Counted from the first letter of the stretch, positions 46,177 to 55,887 are shown. The stretch: DNA of 64,000 nt from Trueperaceae bacterium (GCA_036381035.1 DASVDQ010000024.1:209501-273500), one strand, 5' to 3'. Translations and numbers: made by a program. Notes: generated from the sequence alone by a model not told the origin.

Positions 46177-48063
46177 TCAGCCTCCGCAGAGGCTCACTAG
46201 CGCGCTGTCACCGCCCGCCGCGAACCCCGGCAGCAGCGGCAGCTCGTCCAGGTCCTGGACGGCCAGCGCGGCGGGGGAGCCCACGGGGTCGGCGGGGTCG
46301 CCGCCCGCGCACACCGGCTGCTGCGCCTGCTGGTCGAGGGCCGCGAACGACGCGACGACCGGTGCGGCGAAGGAGGTGCCCGCCAGCGCCAGGCCGAGCC
46401 GGCCCTGCGTGCGGACCACGACGAGGTCGCCGGGCGCGAGCACCGCGGCGGCGTTCGAGAAGTCCGACGCCGTGGCCACCAGGGCACCGCCGTCCACCCC
46501 CTGCGAGCCGACGCTCACGACGCCGGCGAGGGCGGCGGGGAAGAGCGGGAAGCCCTGGCCGTAGTTGCCAGAGGCCGCGACGAACACGACGGAGTCGAGA
46601 CCCGTGCCGCAGGTCGCGCCGCCCGTGGGCGGGCAGGCGAGGGCGGCGAAGAAGGGGTCTGAGGCCAGCTCCACGGGCAGGTGCAGCTCCTCGGCGAGCT
46701 CGTCGGCGGTCGCGCCCGAGACGCCGTTGAGCCCCAGCAGGGCCGCCACGTACTCGTCGAACGTGACCTCCTCCGACCGAGCGAAGTCCTCGAGGACGCC
46801 GCAGGGCACCACGCCGAAGCTCATGTTCACGACGACCCGCTGGAAGCCGAGCCCCCGCGCCGTCGTCAGCGCGTCCTCGAGGGCGCGGGCGGCCTCGTCG
46901 GTGTCGATGTCCCCAGCGGCCGAGCGCGCGTCGACGGCCTGCACGCGTACCCGCGGCCCCTCGCCGTAGGAGGAGAACTCCACGTAGGGCGCGCCGCCCA
47001 GGCTCGCCTCGGTCCCCGCGACGCCGTCGCCGAGCGCGGCGGTGAGCAGCGCGACCACCTCGTGGAGCACGATCGCGCCGTGGCTGATCCTGCCGTCAGC
47101 GGCGAGCGCCGCCAGCGCCTCGTCGCTCAGGGCCGCGAGGTCGCGGTCGGTGAGAGCGAAGGGGAGGTCGTAGACGCCGCCGAAGTCGTCGAGGACGACG
47201 AGCATGACGTCGTGCTCCGCCGCGCCGAGGCCCTGGAAGGCGTCGACGACGTCCTGGACGCTGAGTGCCTCGCTCTCCAGCGCGCCGACGCTGGCCACGA
47301 ACAGCCCGCCGGCGCCGACGGCCTGGAGGCCGGCGCCCACGGCCTGGAGGCCCGCGCCGACGGCCTGCAGCCCCTGGCCGGGCAGCGACACCTCGCTGGC
47401 CGGGCAGTTGCCGTGCTCGACGTCGAGGCCGCCCTGGCCGGACAGCTCCGCCAGGCCCTCGATCGACTCGGGGACCAGGACCTTGAACCTCACCGTGAAC
47501 GAGCCTCCGGAGGGGACCGTGATCAGCGGCTCGCTGTCGCCGCCGCCGCGGCCGGGCCCGCCCCGCTCGACGATCCGCACGTCGAGGAAGCCGAGGCACT
47601 CGCCGGCCGCCTCGCCGCAGACGGGAGAACCGCCCGAGCCGGGCATGCGTATCTCGAGGCGCACGCGCTCGGCGACGTTCGGGTCGAGCACGGGCCAGGT
47701 GAGCGTGTAGGTGTCGCCGGCGAACGTTACGCCGCCCAACGCGGTGCCGAGCACGGGGCCGAGGGGCTCGCCCACGGCCTCCCCGTCGCCGGGCGCCAGG
47801 GCGAACGCGGCGACCTCGAGGGGCATGCCCACGACGAACTCGCCCCTGGGGTTGGCCGCGCCCACGGGGGGCAGGAAGCGGGCGCGCAGCGACTCGTCGG
47901 GCTTGAAGCCCGCGAGGTCCACGCCCTCCTCGATGGCCTCCTTGAGGCGCTCGGCCGCCGGGTCGACCGTCGCGGTCTGGCAGGCGGTCGACGCCAGCAT
48001 GACGGCCACCGCCACGACCACGAGGCGCGCGGTGGCGCGCGTTCCGCTCCTGCTATCCGACAT
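46177..48063 (-). CDS. Subtilisin-like (S8) serine protease lipoprotein
   Basis: 628 aa. The signal peptide ends with a lipobox at STAC (Cys28). A long N-terminal region (about 30-245) precedes a heptapeptide repeat, GLQAVGA three times, at about 230-252. The S8 catalytic domain follows: Asp in VLDDFGG, His in GRISHGAIV, the oxyanion Asn region VVFVAASGNYGQG, and Ser in LAGTSFAAPVVASF. Odd points are the repeats just before the catalytic domain and a Cys-rich 120-residue insertion between the His and the GN region. It probably acts at the cell surface. RBS GGGGGAGG; candidate -10 TATCAT at 48157-48152. It is 7 bp upstream of the SulP gene. Confidence 0.85.
   Translation of the reverse strand: MSDSRSGTRATARLVVVAVAVMLASTACQTATVDPAAERLKEAIEEGVDLAGFKPDESLRARFLPPVGAANPRGEFVVGMPLEVAAFALAPGDGEAVGEPLGPVLGTALGGVTFAGDTYTLTWPVLDPNVAERVRLEIRMPGSGGSPVCGEAAGECLGFLDVRIVERGGPGRGGGDSEPLITVPSGGSFTVRFKVLVPESIEGLAELSGQGGLDVEHGNCPASEVSLPGQGLQAVGAGLQAVGAGLQAVGAGGLFVASVGALESEALSVQDVVDAFQGLGAAEHDVMLVVLDDFGGVYDLPFALTDRDLAALSDEALAALAADGRISHGAIVLHEVVALLTAALGDGVAGTEASLGGAPYVEFSSYGEGPRVRVQAVDARSAAGDIDTDEAARALEDALTTARGLGFQRVVVNMSFGVVPCGVLEDFARSEEVTFDEYVAALLGLNGVSGATADELAEELHLPVELASDPFFAALACPPTGGATCGTGLDSVVFVAASGNYGQGFPLFPAALAGVVSVGSQGVDGGALVATASDFSNAAAVLAPGDLVVVRTQGRLGLALAGTSFAAPVVASFAALDQQAQQPVCAGGDPADPVGSPAALAVQDLDELPLLPGFAAGGDSALVSLCGG
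47321..47383 (-). repeat. Tandem 21-bp repeat encoding GLQAVGA units
   Basis: Three tandem 21-bp units in the subtilase gene read GLQAVGA on the minus strand, with a fourth partial unit at the left edge of the array (the preceding GQ). Third positions vary, so the protein repeat is kept more strictly than the DNA. Confidence 0.65.
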
Positions 48064-48188
48064 CCCAGACCTCCCCCGACGGCGGCCCGCGCGGCGGGCC
48101 CAGCGGCGCCCGCCTCAGGGAGCGAGCGCTGAAGCCGTCGGGCAGGCTGCGATGATAGTTTCGCGCGGCGCGTTCCCCGCCGCAGCGC

Positions 48189-51100
48189 TCACAGCGCCAG
48201 GCCCGCGTCGCCTGTTATGGCCCGCTGTCCCAGGGCCAGCGCGACGATGCCGGCGAAGGCCAGCGACCCGGCCTCCCTCTCCGCCGCCGCCCACGCCTCG
48301 TCACCGGCGGCGGCCACGGCCGACGCCTTCACCTCGTCGAGCGTGCGCCTCACGTCCTGGTCGGGCGCGGCGCCTATCGAGGCCAGCAGGGCCTCGGCGC
48401 AGGCGCACAGCCTGAGCGCCTCGGCGGGGTCGGGGCTCACGGCCGCGAGGCCGACGAGCGCCGTCGCCGCCTCGCGCCGGTTGTCGATGGCGTGGGCGTG
48501 GTCGAGGCTGCGCTGGTAGAGGGAGCGCGCGGCCGCGGGGTCGCCGCGCCGCCTGGCGAGGTCGCCGAGGTTGTTGAGGCTTACCGCCATCCCCAGCCTG
48601 TCGCCGAGGCTCGTGCGCGAGGCCAGGCTCTGCTCGTAGAGGCTCTCGGCCTCCTGCAGGTCGCCGCGCTGCGCGGCCATGAAGCCGAGGTTGTTCAGGG
48701 CCACGGCCGTGCCGGCCACGTCCCCCAGGCGCCGCCTTATCGCCAGGCTGTCGCGGAGCAGCTCCTCGGCCTCGGCGTCGCGCCCGTCGTCGGCCGCGAT
48801 GATCGCGAGGTTGTTGAGGGCGTTCGCCAGCCCGAGCTCGTCGTTCGCCGCGCGCCTGACCTCGAGGCTGGAGGTGAAGAGGCGCTCGGCCTCCTCCTTC
48901 TGGCCGCGGTAGAGCGCGACGCTCGCCAGGCCGTGCAGCGCCCTGGCGCGCGCCGGGTCGTCGCCGAGCTCGGCCGCCACCGACAGCGCCTCCCTGAGCA
49001 TCGCCGTGGCCTCGGCGTAAGCGCCGAGGTGCCACAGCACGTTGCCTCCCAGCGCCAGCAGCGCCTTGACCAGCTCCTCGCGGGCGCCGAGCCGGCGCGC
49101 GGCGCGCACGGCCTCCTCGAGCCAGCTCCTCGCGCCGGTGTGGTCCCCCTGGCGCTCGTAGAGCTCGCCGAGTAGGCGCCGCGCCGTCGTCTCGGCCAGC
49201 TCGTCCCCGGCGGCCACGGCGACCGCCAGCGCCTGACGCAGCCGCGCGTCGGCGCCGGCGTGGTCCCCGGCGAACGCCTCCACCTCGCCCATCGCCAGCA
49301 GCGCCGGCAGCGCCTCCGGCCCGCTCACGACCGTCAGCAGGCGCTCGAGGTACCCGGTGGCGGCCTCGGTGGCGTAGTTCGCCTTCGCCGCCATCCCGGC
49401 CTTCCACAGGTACTCGCGGCGCTTCGCGATCGCGTCCGACCTGTCGTAGTGGAAGGCGAGCTCGTCGAGGTGCGGGTCGGCGGGGCTGGCCACGCGCTCC
49501 TCGACGTGACGCGCCACGCGCCCGTGCAGCTCGAGCTTGAGGCTGTGGGGCAGGCTCTCGTAGGCGGCCTCGTGCGTGATCGCGTGGTCGAAGCGGTAGG
49601 CGGGGGGCTCCTCGCTGACCGGCACGGCCACGCCGGCGCGCGACGCGGCGGCGACGTCGGCCGCCACGGACGGGGCCGGCCGCTCGGGGCGGCACGCCTG
49701 CAGCCACGGCACCGGGAACTCGCGGCCTATCACGCTGGCGACCTTGAGGCTCGCCTGCTCCTGCTCGCCGAGGCGGTCGAGGCGCGCCAGGGCGAGGGCG
49801 TGCAGCGTCTGGGGCAGCGCCGCGTCCCCCGACCGGCCGATGTCGCCGGCGTTCTCGACGAGCTCGTCCACGAGGGCGCAGACGAAGAGCGGGTTCCCCT
49901 CGGCGCGCTCGAGCAGGCGGGCGAGCAGGGCGTCGCCGACCCAGCCCGCGCCCCGCGACTCCAGCCGGGCCCGCGCCAGCTCCTCGGCCTCGCCCGCGCT
50001 CAAGGGGCCGAGCAGCACCTGGGCGGCGCCGGGCAGCACCGACGCGCGCGAGCGCGACGCGCCCGACGTGGGGCGCGCCGCCGTGACGAGGGCGGCCGGC
50101 ACGTCGGGCAGGTGCCGGGCCCACGCCTCGAGCAGCTCGCCGGACAGCGCGTCGGCGGCGTGCAGGTCCTCGAGCACGACGACGAGCGTGCGCCCGAGGC
50201 CGGCCAGGCGCCGCGCGTGGGCGTTCAGCAGCGACACGAGGAGCTCGAGCCGCGACGCCGGGCGCAGCTCGGGCCCGAGGGACGCGACGAGGTCGTTCTC
50301 CTCGATCACGAGGTCGAGCACGGGCGCGAGCAGCGGCGCGCGCGGCGCCAGCTCCGGGTCGACCCTGGCCACGGCGCCGGCGACGGCCGCCGCCCGCGCG
50401 GCGGCCGGGGCGTCGCGGTCCAGGCCCAGGAGGTCCGCGAACACCGTCGACCAGACGCGGTAAGGTGCCTCGCCGGCGAAGGGCTGCGAGGCGCCGGAGA
50501 GCACCTCGAGGTCGCGGGCGCCGGCGGCCTGGAGGGCGGCCGCCACGAGGTGCGACTTGCCCATGCCCGCCTCGGCGGTGAGCTGCACGGCCTGGCCGCG
50601 GCCGAAGCGGGCGCTCATCACGGCCTCGACGAGCACGGCCAGCTCGGCCCCGCGGCCGACGACGGGCTGGCGACCCGCCGTCGACGGCACGATCACGGTC
50701 GTGCGCCCCTCGGCGGCGATGAGCTCCCAGACCGGCACGGGCTCGGCAGCGCCCTTCACGGGCACGGTCGCCACCTGGCGGAGCTGGAAGGCGTCGGAGC
50801 AGGCGCGCGCGAAGGCCGGGCTGGCGTAGGCCGCGCCCGACGGGGCCAGCGTCATCATGCGGGCCGCCATGTTCGTCTCCGGTCCCAGGGCGCCGTAGGT
50901 GCGGCGCGACCGCCCGCCGTAGGCGCCGGTGCGGGCCGTGCCGTAGCCGAGGCCGACGCTGACGGCCGCGAGGTAGGGGAAGCGCCCGGCCGCGCGACGG
51001 AGCCGCAGACCGGCGGCGGCGCAGCGGTGGGCGTCGTCGCCGAACGAGACGGGGGCGCCGAAGGCCGCGTAGAGGTAGGTGCCCTTGTCGCCGGTGGTGA

Positions 51101-52031
51101 GCTGCACTACCGCCCCGCCGAGGCGCCCGACCTCCGCCTGCACCCACCGCACGAGCTCGTCGAGCTTGTCGCCGGCCTCGGGGTCGCCGTCGAAGTCGAT
51201 GCCGGCGAAGCGCATGAACAGCGCCGCGACCGGCCTCAGCTCGGTGAGGAACTCGCCCTGGCCCTCCGCGAGGCGCCGCCTGACGGTGGGCAGCACCCAG
51301 GGGGCGAGGCGCGCCTCGTCGAGGGGCGCCGCGGGAGCGCCCGCCGGCTCTTCGGCGCGCTCGCCGACCGGCAGGGGCAGGGCGAGGCGGAAGCCGCCGT
51401 GGCCGTCGCCGGTGTCCCGCCGCTCGGCCCGCACGCGCGGGTCCAGGGACCTCATGACGTTGGGGCCGACCACGACCTCGCCCTGCCCCGCCGCGGCGCT
51501 GAGGCGCTCGAGCCTGTTCACGGTCTCGCCCGCCACGACGTCGATGAGCTGCACCGCCGGGTCGCCGACCACGTAGCGGCTCACGGGCCCCGCCGTGACG
51601 GCGACCCGCAGGCTGAGGCTGACGCGCTCGCCCGCCAGCCCCTCGACGACGACGTCCGCGAACGGCTCCATCGCGGTCTGCATGCAGCCCGCGGCGCGGG
51701 CCGCCGAGCGGCCGTCGTCGCCGGGGAAGTAGGCCAGGACCGCGTCGCCGCTGAAGCCGATCACGCTGCCGCCGCCGCGCGTCACCTCCGCGACGAGCGC
51801 GTCGTAGAGGCGGTTGAGGTGGCGTGCGACCTCCTCGGCGCCGCGCCGCCGGCCGAGGGCGGCGACGAGCCGGGCGGTGAGGGCCGTGAAGCCGGAGACG
51901 TCGGCGAACAGCACGGCGCCCCGTCCGCGCCCCCGCGGTCCCGGGTCGGACCCCGGTCCCCGGCGGTCCTCGGGCACGTACGCGCCGAGGGCCTCGGCCA
52001 CCGAAGCGCGGCTGGCAGCCCCTGTGTTCAC
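48189..52031 (-). CDS. Class III cyclase-domain / STAND ATPase / TPR protein
   Basis: 1280 aa. Two cyclase homology domains come first: residues about 35-195 (LFADVSGFTALTARL and GFSGDAVLAYFPG give the two metal-binding Asp) and about 250-415 (weaker: MRFAGIDFDGD, LTTGDKGTYLYAAFG). A P-loop ATPase with Walker A EAGMGKS near 492 follows, then a Walker B VVLEDLHAAD and GNPLFVCALVDELV. From about 880 to the end there are roughly eight to ten TPR repeats (ALNNLAIIAADDGRDAEAEELL type). This is the layout of bacterial adenylate-cyclase/ATPase regulators of the AfsR/MalT-like kind. GTG start with GGGAG 3 nt upstream. Whether the first domain makes cAMP or cGMP, or neither, is open; the second looks inactive. 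Confidence 0.85.
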   Translation of the reverse strand: MNTGAASRASVAEALGAYVPEDRRGPGSDPGPRGRGRGAVLFADVSGFTALTARLVAALGRRRGAEEVARHLNRLYDALVAEVTRGGGSVIGFSGDAVLAYFPGDDGRSAARAAGCMQTAMEPFADVVVEGLAGERVSLSLRVAVTAGPVSRYVVGDPAVQLIDVVAGETVNRLERLSAAAGQGEVVVGPNVMRSLDPRVRAERRDTGDGHGGFRLALPLPVGERAEEPAGAPAAPLDEARLAPWVLPTVRRRLAEGQGEFLTELRPVAALFMRFAGIDFDGDPEAGDKLDELVRWVQAEVGRLGGAVVQLTTGDKGTYLYAAFGAPVSFGDDAHRCAAAGLRLRRAAGRFPYLAAVSVGLGYGTARTGAYGGRSRRTYGALGPETNMAARMMTLAPSGAAYASPAFARACSDAFQLRQVATVPVKGAAEPVPVWELIAAEGRTTVIVPSTAGRQPVVGRGAELAVLVEAVMSARFGRGQAVQLTAEAGMGKSHLVAAALQAAGARDLEVLSGASQPFAGEAPYRVWSTVFADLLGLDRDAPAAARAAAVAGAVARVDPELAPRAPLLAPVLDLVIEENDLVASLGPELRPASRLELLVSLLNAHARRLAGLGRTLVVVLEDLHAADALSGELLEAWARHLPDVPAALVTAARPTSGASRSRASVLPGAAQVLLGPLSAGEAEELARARLESRGAGWVGDALLARLLERAEGNPLFVCALVDELVENAGDIGRSGDAALPQTLHALALARLDRLGEQEQASLKVASVIGREFPVPWLQACRPERPAPSVAADVAAASRAGVAVPVSEEPPAYRFDHAITHEAAYESLPHSLKLELHGRVARHVEERVASPADPHLDELAFHYDRSDAIAKRREYLWKAGMAAKANYATEAATGYLERLLTVVSGPEALPALLAMGEVEAFAGDHAGADARLRQALAVAVAAGDELAETTARRLLGELYERQGDHTGARSWLEEAVRAARRLGAREELVKALLALGGNVLWHLGAYAEATAMLREALSVAAELGDDPARARALHGLASVALYRGQKEEAERLFTSSLEVRRAANDELGLANALNNLAIIAADDGRDAEAEELLRDSLAIRRRLGDVAGTAVALNNLGFMAAQRGDLQEAESLYEQSLASRTSLGDRLGMAVSLNNLGDLARRRGDPAAARSLYQRSLDHAHAIDNRREAATALVGLAAVSPDPAEALRLCACAEALLASIGAAPDQDVRRTLDEVKASAVAAAGDEAWAAAEREAGSLAFAGIVALALGQRAITGDAGLAL

Positions 52032-52042
52032 GACTCCCGGGC

Positions 52043-52048
52043 ATAGTA
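52043..52048 (-). promoter_or_regulatory. Candidate -10 of the cyclase/ATPase gene
   Basis: The minus strand reads TACTAT 11 nt before the GTG start, in a 65-bp gap shared with the divergent MFS gene. Confidence 0.35.
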
Positions 52049-52096
52049 CATCCGCGGGGCTTCGCTCCCGCCGCGCCCTCGTGCGAACATCTGCTG

Positions 52097-53188
52097 GTGC
52101 TGCTAGGCGTCCTCCTCGGCTTCGCTCCCGGCTCCGCGATCGGCATCGGCCGCTTCGGCTACGGCCTCGTCCTGCCCCTCATGCAGGCCGACCTCGGCCT
52201 CACGCTGGCCCAGGCGGGGCTGGTGGGCAGCGCCAACACCGGCGGCTACCTGCTGGGCGCCGTGGCCAGTCACGCCGTGCTCGGCCGTGTCGGCTACCGG
52301 CGCGGCGTCTACGCCAGCCTGTTCCTGCAGGCCGCGACCGTCCTGGCGCTGTGGCTCGGACCGCCCTACTGGCTCCTCCTGGCCCTGAGGCTGGCCCAGG
52401 GCGTGCTCGGCGCCCTCGTGTTCGTGGGCGGCGCGGCGCTGCTGCTGTCCAGCGGGGCGCGCGCCACGGCCATGGGCCTCTACTTCGGCGGCATGGGCGC
52501 CGGCCTGGTGCTCTCGACGCTGGCGCTCCCCTTCGGTGACGGCTGGCGGACCTCCTGGGGCCTGCTCGGCCTGGCGGCGCTGGCCATGGCGCTGGTCGCG
52601 CTGCCGGCGGCGCCGCGCCTGCGGGAGCCGCCGCCGCGCCGGCCCGAGGAGGGCGGAGGCCTGGGCGGTCTCGCGCCGGCGCTCGCCGCCTACGCGCTCT
52701 ACGGCGCCGGCTACATCGGCTACATGACGTTCGTCACCAGCGGCCTGCGGGCGCCGTTGGCGCAGTTCTGGGTCGTCCTCGGCGTCGGGGCGGCCCTGAC
52801 CGGCGTCGCCTGGGGGCCGGTGATCGACAGGCTGGGCGGCGCGCCGGGGCTGCGCCTCGTGCTGCTGGTCCTCGCCGTCAGCAGCCTCGCGCCGCTGCTG
52901 GCGGCCGCGCCGTACGCGTCGGCGCTGCTCTTCGGCGTGAGCTTCCTCGGGGTGATCACGGCCCTGACGACGCTGTTCCGCGAGCGCCTGCCGGCGGGGG
53001 AGTGGGCGCGGGCCATGGGCCTCTCGACGGCCGCCTTCGCCACGGGACAGGCCCTCGGACCGGCGCTGAGCGGTGTCGTCGGCGACGCCCTCGGCGGCGT
53101 CGGCGCGGCGCTGTGGTCGGCCACGGCGCTGCTGGCGGCGTCGCTGCTGCTGTCGTTCGTGCCGCTGCGGGCGCCCGTTAGGTCGTGA
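52097..53188 (+). CDS. MFS transporter, YbfB/YjiJ-like
   Basis: 363 aa with about 11-12 hydrophobic helices. The opening GIGRFGYGLVLPLMQADLGLTLAQAG and SANTGGYLLGA match the YbfB/YjiJ branch of the major facilitators; motif A appears degenerate (LGRVGYRRGV). Substrate unknown. The start is a GTG at 52097 with no Shine-Dalgarno. It is divergent from the cyclase/ATPase gene and converges on the PAS/LuxR regulator. Confidence 0.83.
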   Translation: MLLGVLLGFAPGSAIGIGRFGYGLVLPLMQADLGLTLAQAGLVGSANTGGYLLGAVASHAVLGRVGYRRGVYASLFLQAATVLALWLGPPYWLLLALRLAQGVLGALVFVGGAALLLSSGARATAMGLYFGGMGAGLVLSTLALPFGDGWRTSWGLLGLAALAMALVALPAAPRLREPPPRRPEEGGGLGGLAPALAAYALYGAGYIGYMTFVTSGLRAPLAQFWVVLGVGAALTGVAWGPVIDRLGGAPGLRLVLLVLAVSSLAPLLAAAPYASALLFGVSFLGVITALTTLFRERLPAGEWARAMGLSTAAFATGQALGPALSGVVGDALGGVGAALWSATALLAASLLLSFVPLRAPVRS

Positions 53189-53246
53189 TGGCGCGCCGAC
53201 CGGCGCCGGTCCGCCGGGCGGCGCGGGCCTCGCGGCGCGCCCGCGC

Positions 53247-55811
53247 TCAGGTCGTGATGCCGCGCTCGCGCGCCCATACCACGGCCTCCGCGCGCGAGTG
53301 GACGTCGATCTTCGCGTAGATGTTCGCGAGGTGGTTGCGGACCGTACGCGGCGTGATCGCGAGCTCGGCGGCGATCTCGTCGTTCGTCATGCCCTGCGAG
53401 ATGCGGGCGAGCACCTGACGCTCGCGCTCGCTGAGGAGCTCGACGCTGGTGTGGTCCTCCGGCCGCCCCTGGACCAGCGCCAGGCGCTCGACGAGGCGCC
53501 GGCTGAACCAGGTCGTGTCGGTCATGACCTCCTTGATCGCCCGCATCAGCTCCTCCTGGGAGCGCTTCTGCTCCGACACGTCGAGGAAGAGCTGGAGCCA
53601 GCCGTAGCCGTCGTCGAGCCTGACCCTGTCGCCGGAGGCCAGCACGTCGCGCAGCGCGCCGTCCTGGCAGCGCAGCCTGACCTCGACGCCCTCGAAGCGG
53701 GCGCCGGCGGCCACGGTGGCCTCCATGAGCTCGCGGTCGGGACGCGAGGCCCAGAGGCCGAGCTCCCGCGTCGTCTTGCCGACGGCGAGCTCCGGCCCGT
53801 AGCCGGTGAGGCGCGTGAAGGCCCTGTTCACGTCGAGGACCCGGCCCTCGCCCTCGGCCGTGATGAAGGCGGCGACCGGGCTGACCTCGAACGCCTGCTG
53901 GAAGCGAAGCTGGCTGCGCCTCAGCTCCTCGGTGCGCTGGCTCACCTGCCGCTCCAGCTCCTGGTTCATCCGCTCGAGCTTGCGGTTCGCCCTCTCGAGG
54001 CTCAGGTTCACCCTGGCGAGCTCCTCCTGCGCGGCGCGGCGCTCGATGAGGTCGGCCGCCTGACGCGCCAGCACGTCGAGCAGCCGGAGCTTGCGCTCGG
54101 ACGGCTCGTGCGGCCTGTCCCAGTACGTCGAGATCATGCCGACGACGTAGCCGTCGCGCGAGAGCAGCGGGGTCGACTGCCCGCTCCGCATGCCGCAGGC
54201 GAGCGAGACCTCGAGGTCGCGGGTGCCAGCCATGAGCGACGAGGTCTCCATGTCGGGGACCACCACGCGCCTCCCCGAGGCCAACGCGGCGGCGCAGGAG
54301 GTGCCGGCGTTGGCGGCGACGACGCTGAAGTGCACGCGGGCCTCGGGCGTGAAGCCGCGCGAGGCGAGGAGCTTGAGCTGCTGACGCTCGGAGTCGAGCA
54401 TCTGGATGCTGCCGAAGCGCGCCCCCATGACGGAGACGGCGGCGTCGAGGAGCTGGCCGTAGAGCGACTGGATGTCGTCCTCCTCGATCAGCCGCAGCGA
54501 CGCCTCCTGCAGGCGCCTGGCGTCGGCCAGCTCGCCCATCAGCTCCTGCCGCGACTCCCGCAGCGCCGCCGTCGCACGCGCGCGCTGCATCGCGGACCAG
54601 GTGCGCTCGGCGACCTCGGTCACCAGCATGACCTCGCCGTCCTGCCACCGGCGTGGCTGCGGCGCGGCCACGCTCAGGCACCAGATGGGGTTGCGGGGTC
54701 CCCGATGGAGAGGGACCGTGATGAACGAGGCGATGCCGACGGCGAGCAGCCCGCGTCGGCGGGCCTCGGGCAGCGCCTCGCGCGCGGCGACGTCGTCGAC
54801 GACGTGGGGGCCGTCCTCTAGGGGGTTCATTAGCTCGGCGAACGCCGAGGGCCTGAAGGTACCCGCGGGGACCATCGCGCCCTGCACGGCGTGGCCGGGA
54901 CCGAGGGTGTACGCGTCGCTGGCCTCGTCGAACTCGCCGACGAACGCCATGCCGGCGCCGAGCCGCTCGCACAGGAGGCGCGTGGCGAGCCGGCCGACCT
55001 CCTCCTCGTCCTCGAGCACGCGGAAGGCGTCGCTGAGCTCGAGCAGGAACTCGTGGCCGGGCCGCTCCTGCTCGGCCATCCGCCGGGCCGCGTCCCTCTC
55101 GACGACCACCGCCGCCAGCCTGGCGGCCGTCGCGACGAGCCGCCTCTCCCAGGGGGCCGCCTCGCGCTCCTCGGGGAAGCAGAAGTGGACCTCCCCGAGA
55201 AGCGAGCCGTCCGACGCGACGATCGGCTCGCCGTGGCAGTTCCGGCGCGGCCCGTGCTCGGCCTCGCCCGCGCCCTCCAGGCGCACGCTGGCCGTGGTAC
55301 CGGGGCTCAGCCTGGTCACGGCGGCGCACAGCACGGCCAGGCAGTCGTCCAAGGGGCGCTCGCGGGAGGCGAGCTCGAGCATCTCGGCCTGCACCGCGAG
55401 GAGCTGGCGGTCGCGCTGCTCCTCGGTGACGTCGACGGTGACGCCCCACCCGCGGGCCGGCCGGCCGGCGCCGTCGCGGGCCAAGCGTCCGCGGACCGAG
55501 AGCCAGCGGGTCGCGCGGTCGTGCCACAGCACGCGCACGTCGAGGACCAGCGGCTCGCCGGACAGGGCGGCGTCCACGGCGGCGTCGAAGGCGGCGCGGT
55601 CGTCCTCCAGTACGTGGTCGCGGGCGGGCTCGCGGGACCAGGCCCCGTGGTCCTCCGCGGGGCCGAAGACGTCGCGGTGCGCGAGGTCGCCGGGAGCCTT
55701 CACGCGGCCCAGGTCGACCTCCCACTCCCACGCCCGTCGCCACGGCACGGGAGCGACGGCCCCCAGCCCTCGGGTCTCCACGCCACAGGGTACGGGACGG
55801 CGGGCGGCCAC
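53247..55811 (-). CDS. PAS/GAF multi-sensor LuxR-type transcriptional regulator
   Basis: 854 aa. An N-terminal PAS-like domain (about 25-130, ending GWGVTVDVTEEQRDRQ) is followed by three GAF-like segments: about 140-245, 250-400 (FLLELSDAFRVLEDEEEVGRLATRLLCERLGAGMAF..) and 430-600 (MGARFGSIQMLDSERQQLKLLASRGF, a two-component-type GAF). A coiled coil, a second PAS domain (about 640-760) and a C-terminal LuxR HTH follow (LSERERQVLARISQGMTNDEIAAELAITPRTVRNHL). There is no histidine kinase core or receiver, so it appears to be a one-component regulator that binds small ligands directly. The exact start is uncertain; an in-frame GTG 10 codons downstream is possible. Confidence 0.85.
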   Translation of the reverse strand: MAARRPVPCGVETRGLGAVAPVPWRRAWEWEVDLGRVKAPGDLAHRDVFGPAEDHGAWSREPARDHVLEDDRAAFDAAVDAALSGEPLVLDVRVLWHDRATRWLSVRGRLARDGAGRPARGWGVTVDVTEEQRDRQLLAVQAEMLELASRERPLDDCLAVLCAAVTRLSPGTTASVRLEGAGEAEHGPRRNCHGEPIVASDGSLLGEVHFCFPEEREAAPWERRLVATAARLAAVVVERDAARRMAEQERPGHEFLLELSDAFRVLEDEEEVGRLATRLLCERLGAGMAFVGEFDEASDAYTLGPGHAVQGAMVPAGTFRPSAFAELMNPLEDGPHVVDDVAAREALPEARRRGLLAVGIASFITVPLHRGPRNPIWCLSVAAPQPRRWQDGEVMLVTEVAERTWSAMQRARATAALRESRQELMGELADARRLQEASLRLIEEDDIQSLYGQLLDAAVSVMGARFGSIQMLDSERQQLKLLASRGFTPEARVHFSVVAANAGTSCAAALASGRRVVVPDMETSSLMAGTRDLEVSLACGMRSGQSTPLLSRDGYVVGMISTYWDRPHEPSERKLRLLDVLARQAADLIERRAAQEELARVNLSLERANRKLERMNQELERQVSQRTEELRRSQLRFQQAFEVSPVAAFITAEGEGRVLDVNRAFTRLTGYGPELAVGKTTRELGLWASRPDRELMEATVAAGARFEGVEVRLRCQDGALRDVLASGDRVRLDDGYGWLQLFLDVSEQKRSQEELMRAIKEVMTDTTWFSRRLVERLALVQGRPEDHTSVELLSERERQVLARISQGMTNDEIAAELAITPRTVRNHLANIYAKIDVHSRAEAVVWARERGITT

Positions 55812-55887
55812 AGCGGTGCGCTGTGCGTCAGTCGCCCGGCGGTATACCGGATGGGTCTACCTAGCCGGCGCCCTCCCGGGCCGCCTC

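Noticed and set aside
49260..52046. 928-codon plus-strand open frame across the cyclase/ATPase gene
   Set aside because: It mirrors the minus-strand gene, has biased His/Arg/Gly/Ala composition and no motif. GC-rich genes often leave such open antisense frames.
55839..55848. CGGTATACCG palindrome as an operator shared by hsp20 and the PAS/LuxR gene
   Set aside because: A similar CCGGTATA core lies upstream of hsp20, but two short partial matches are not enough to claim a shared regulator.
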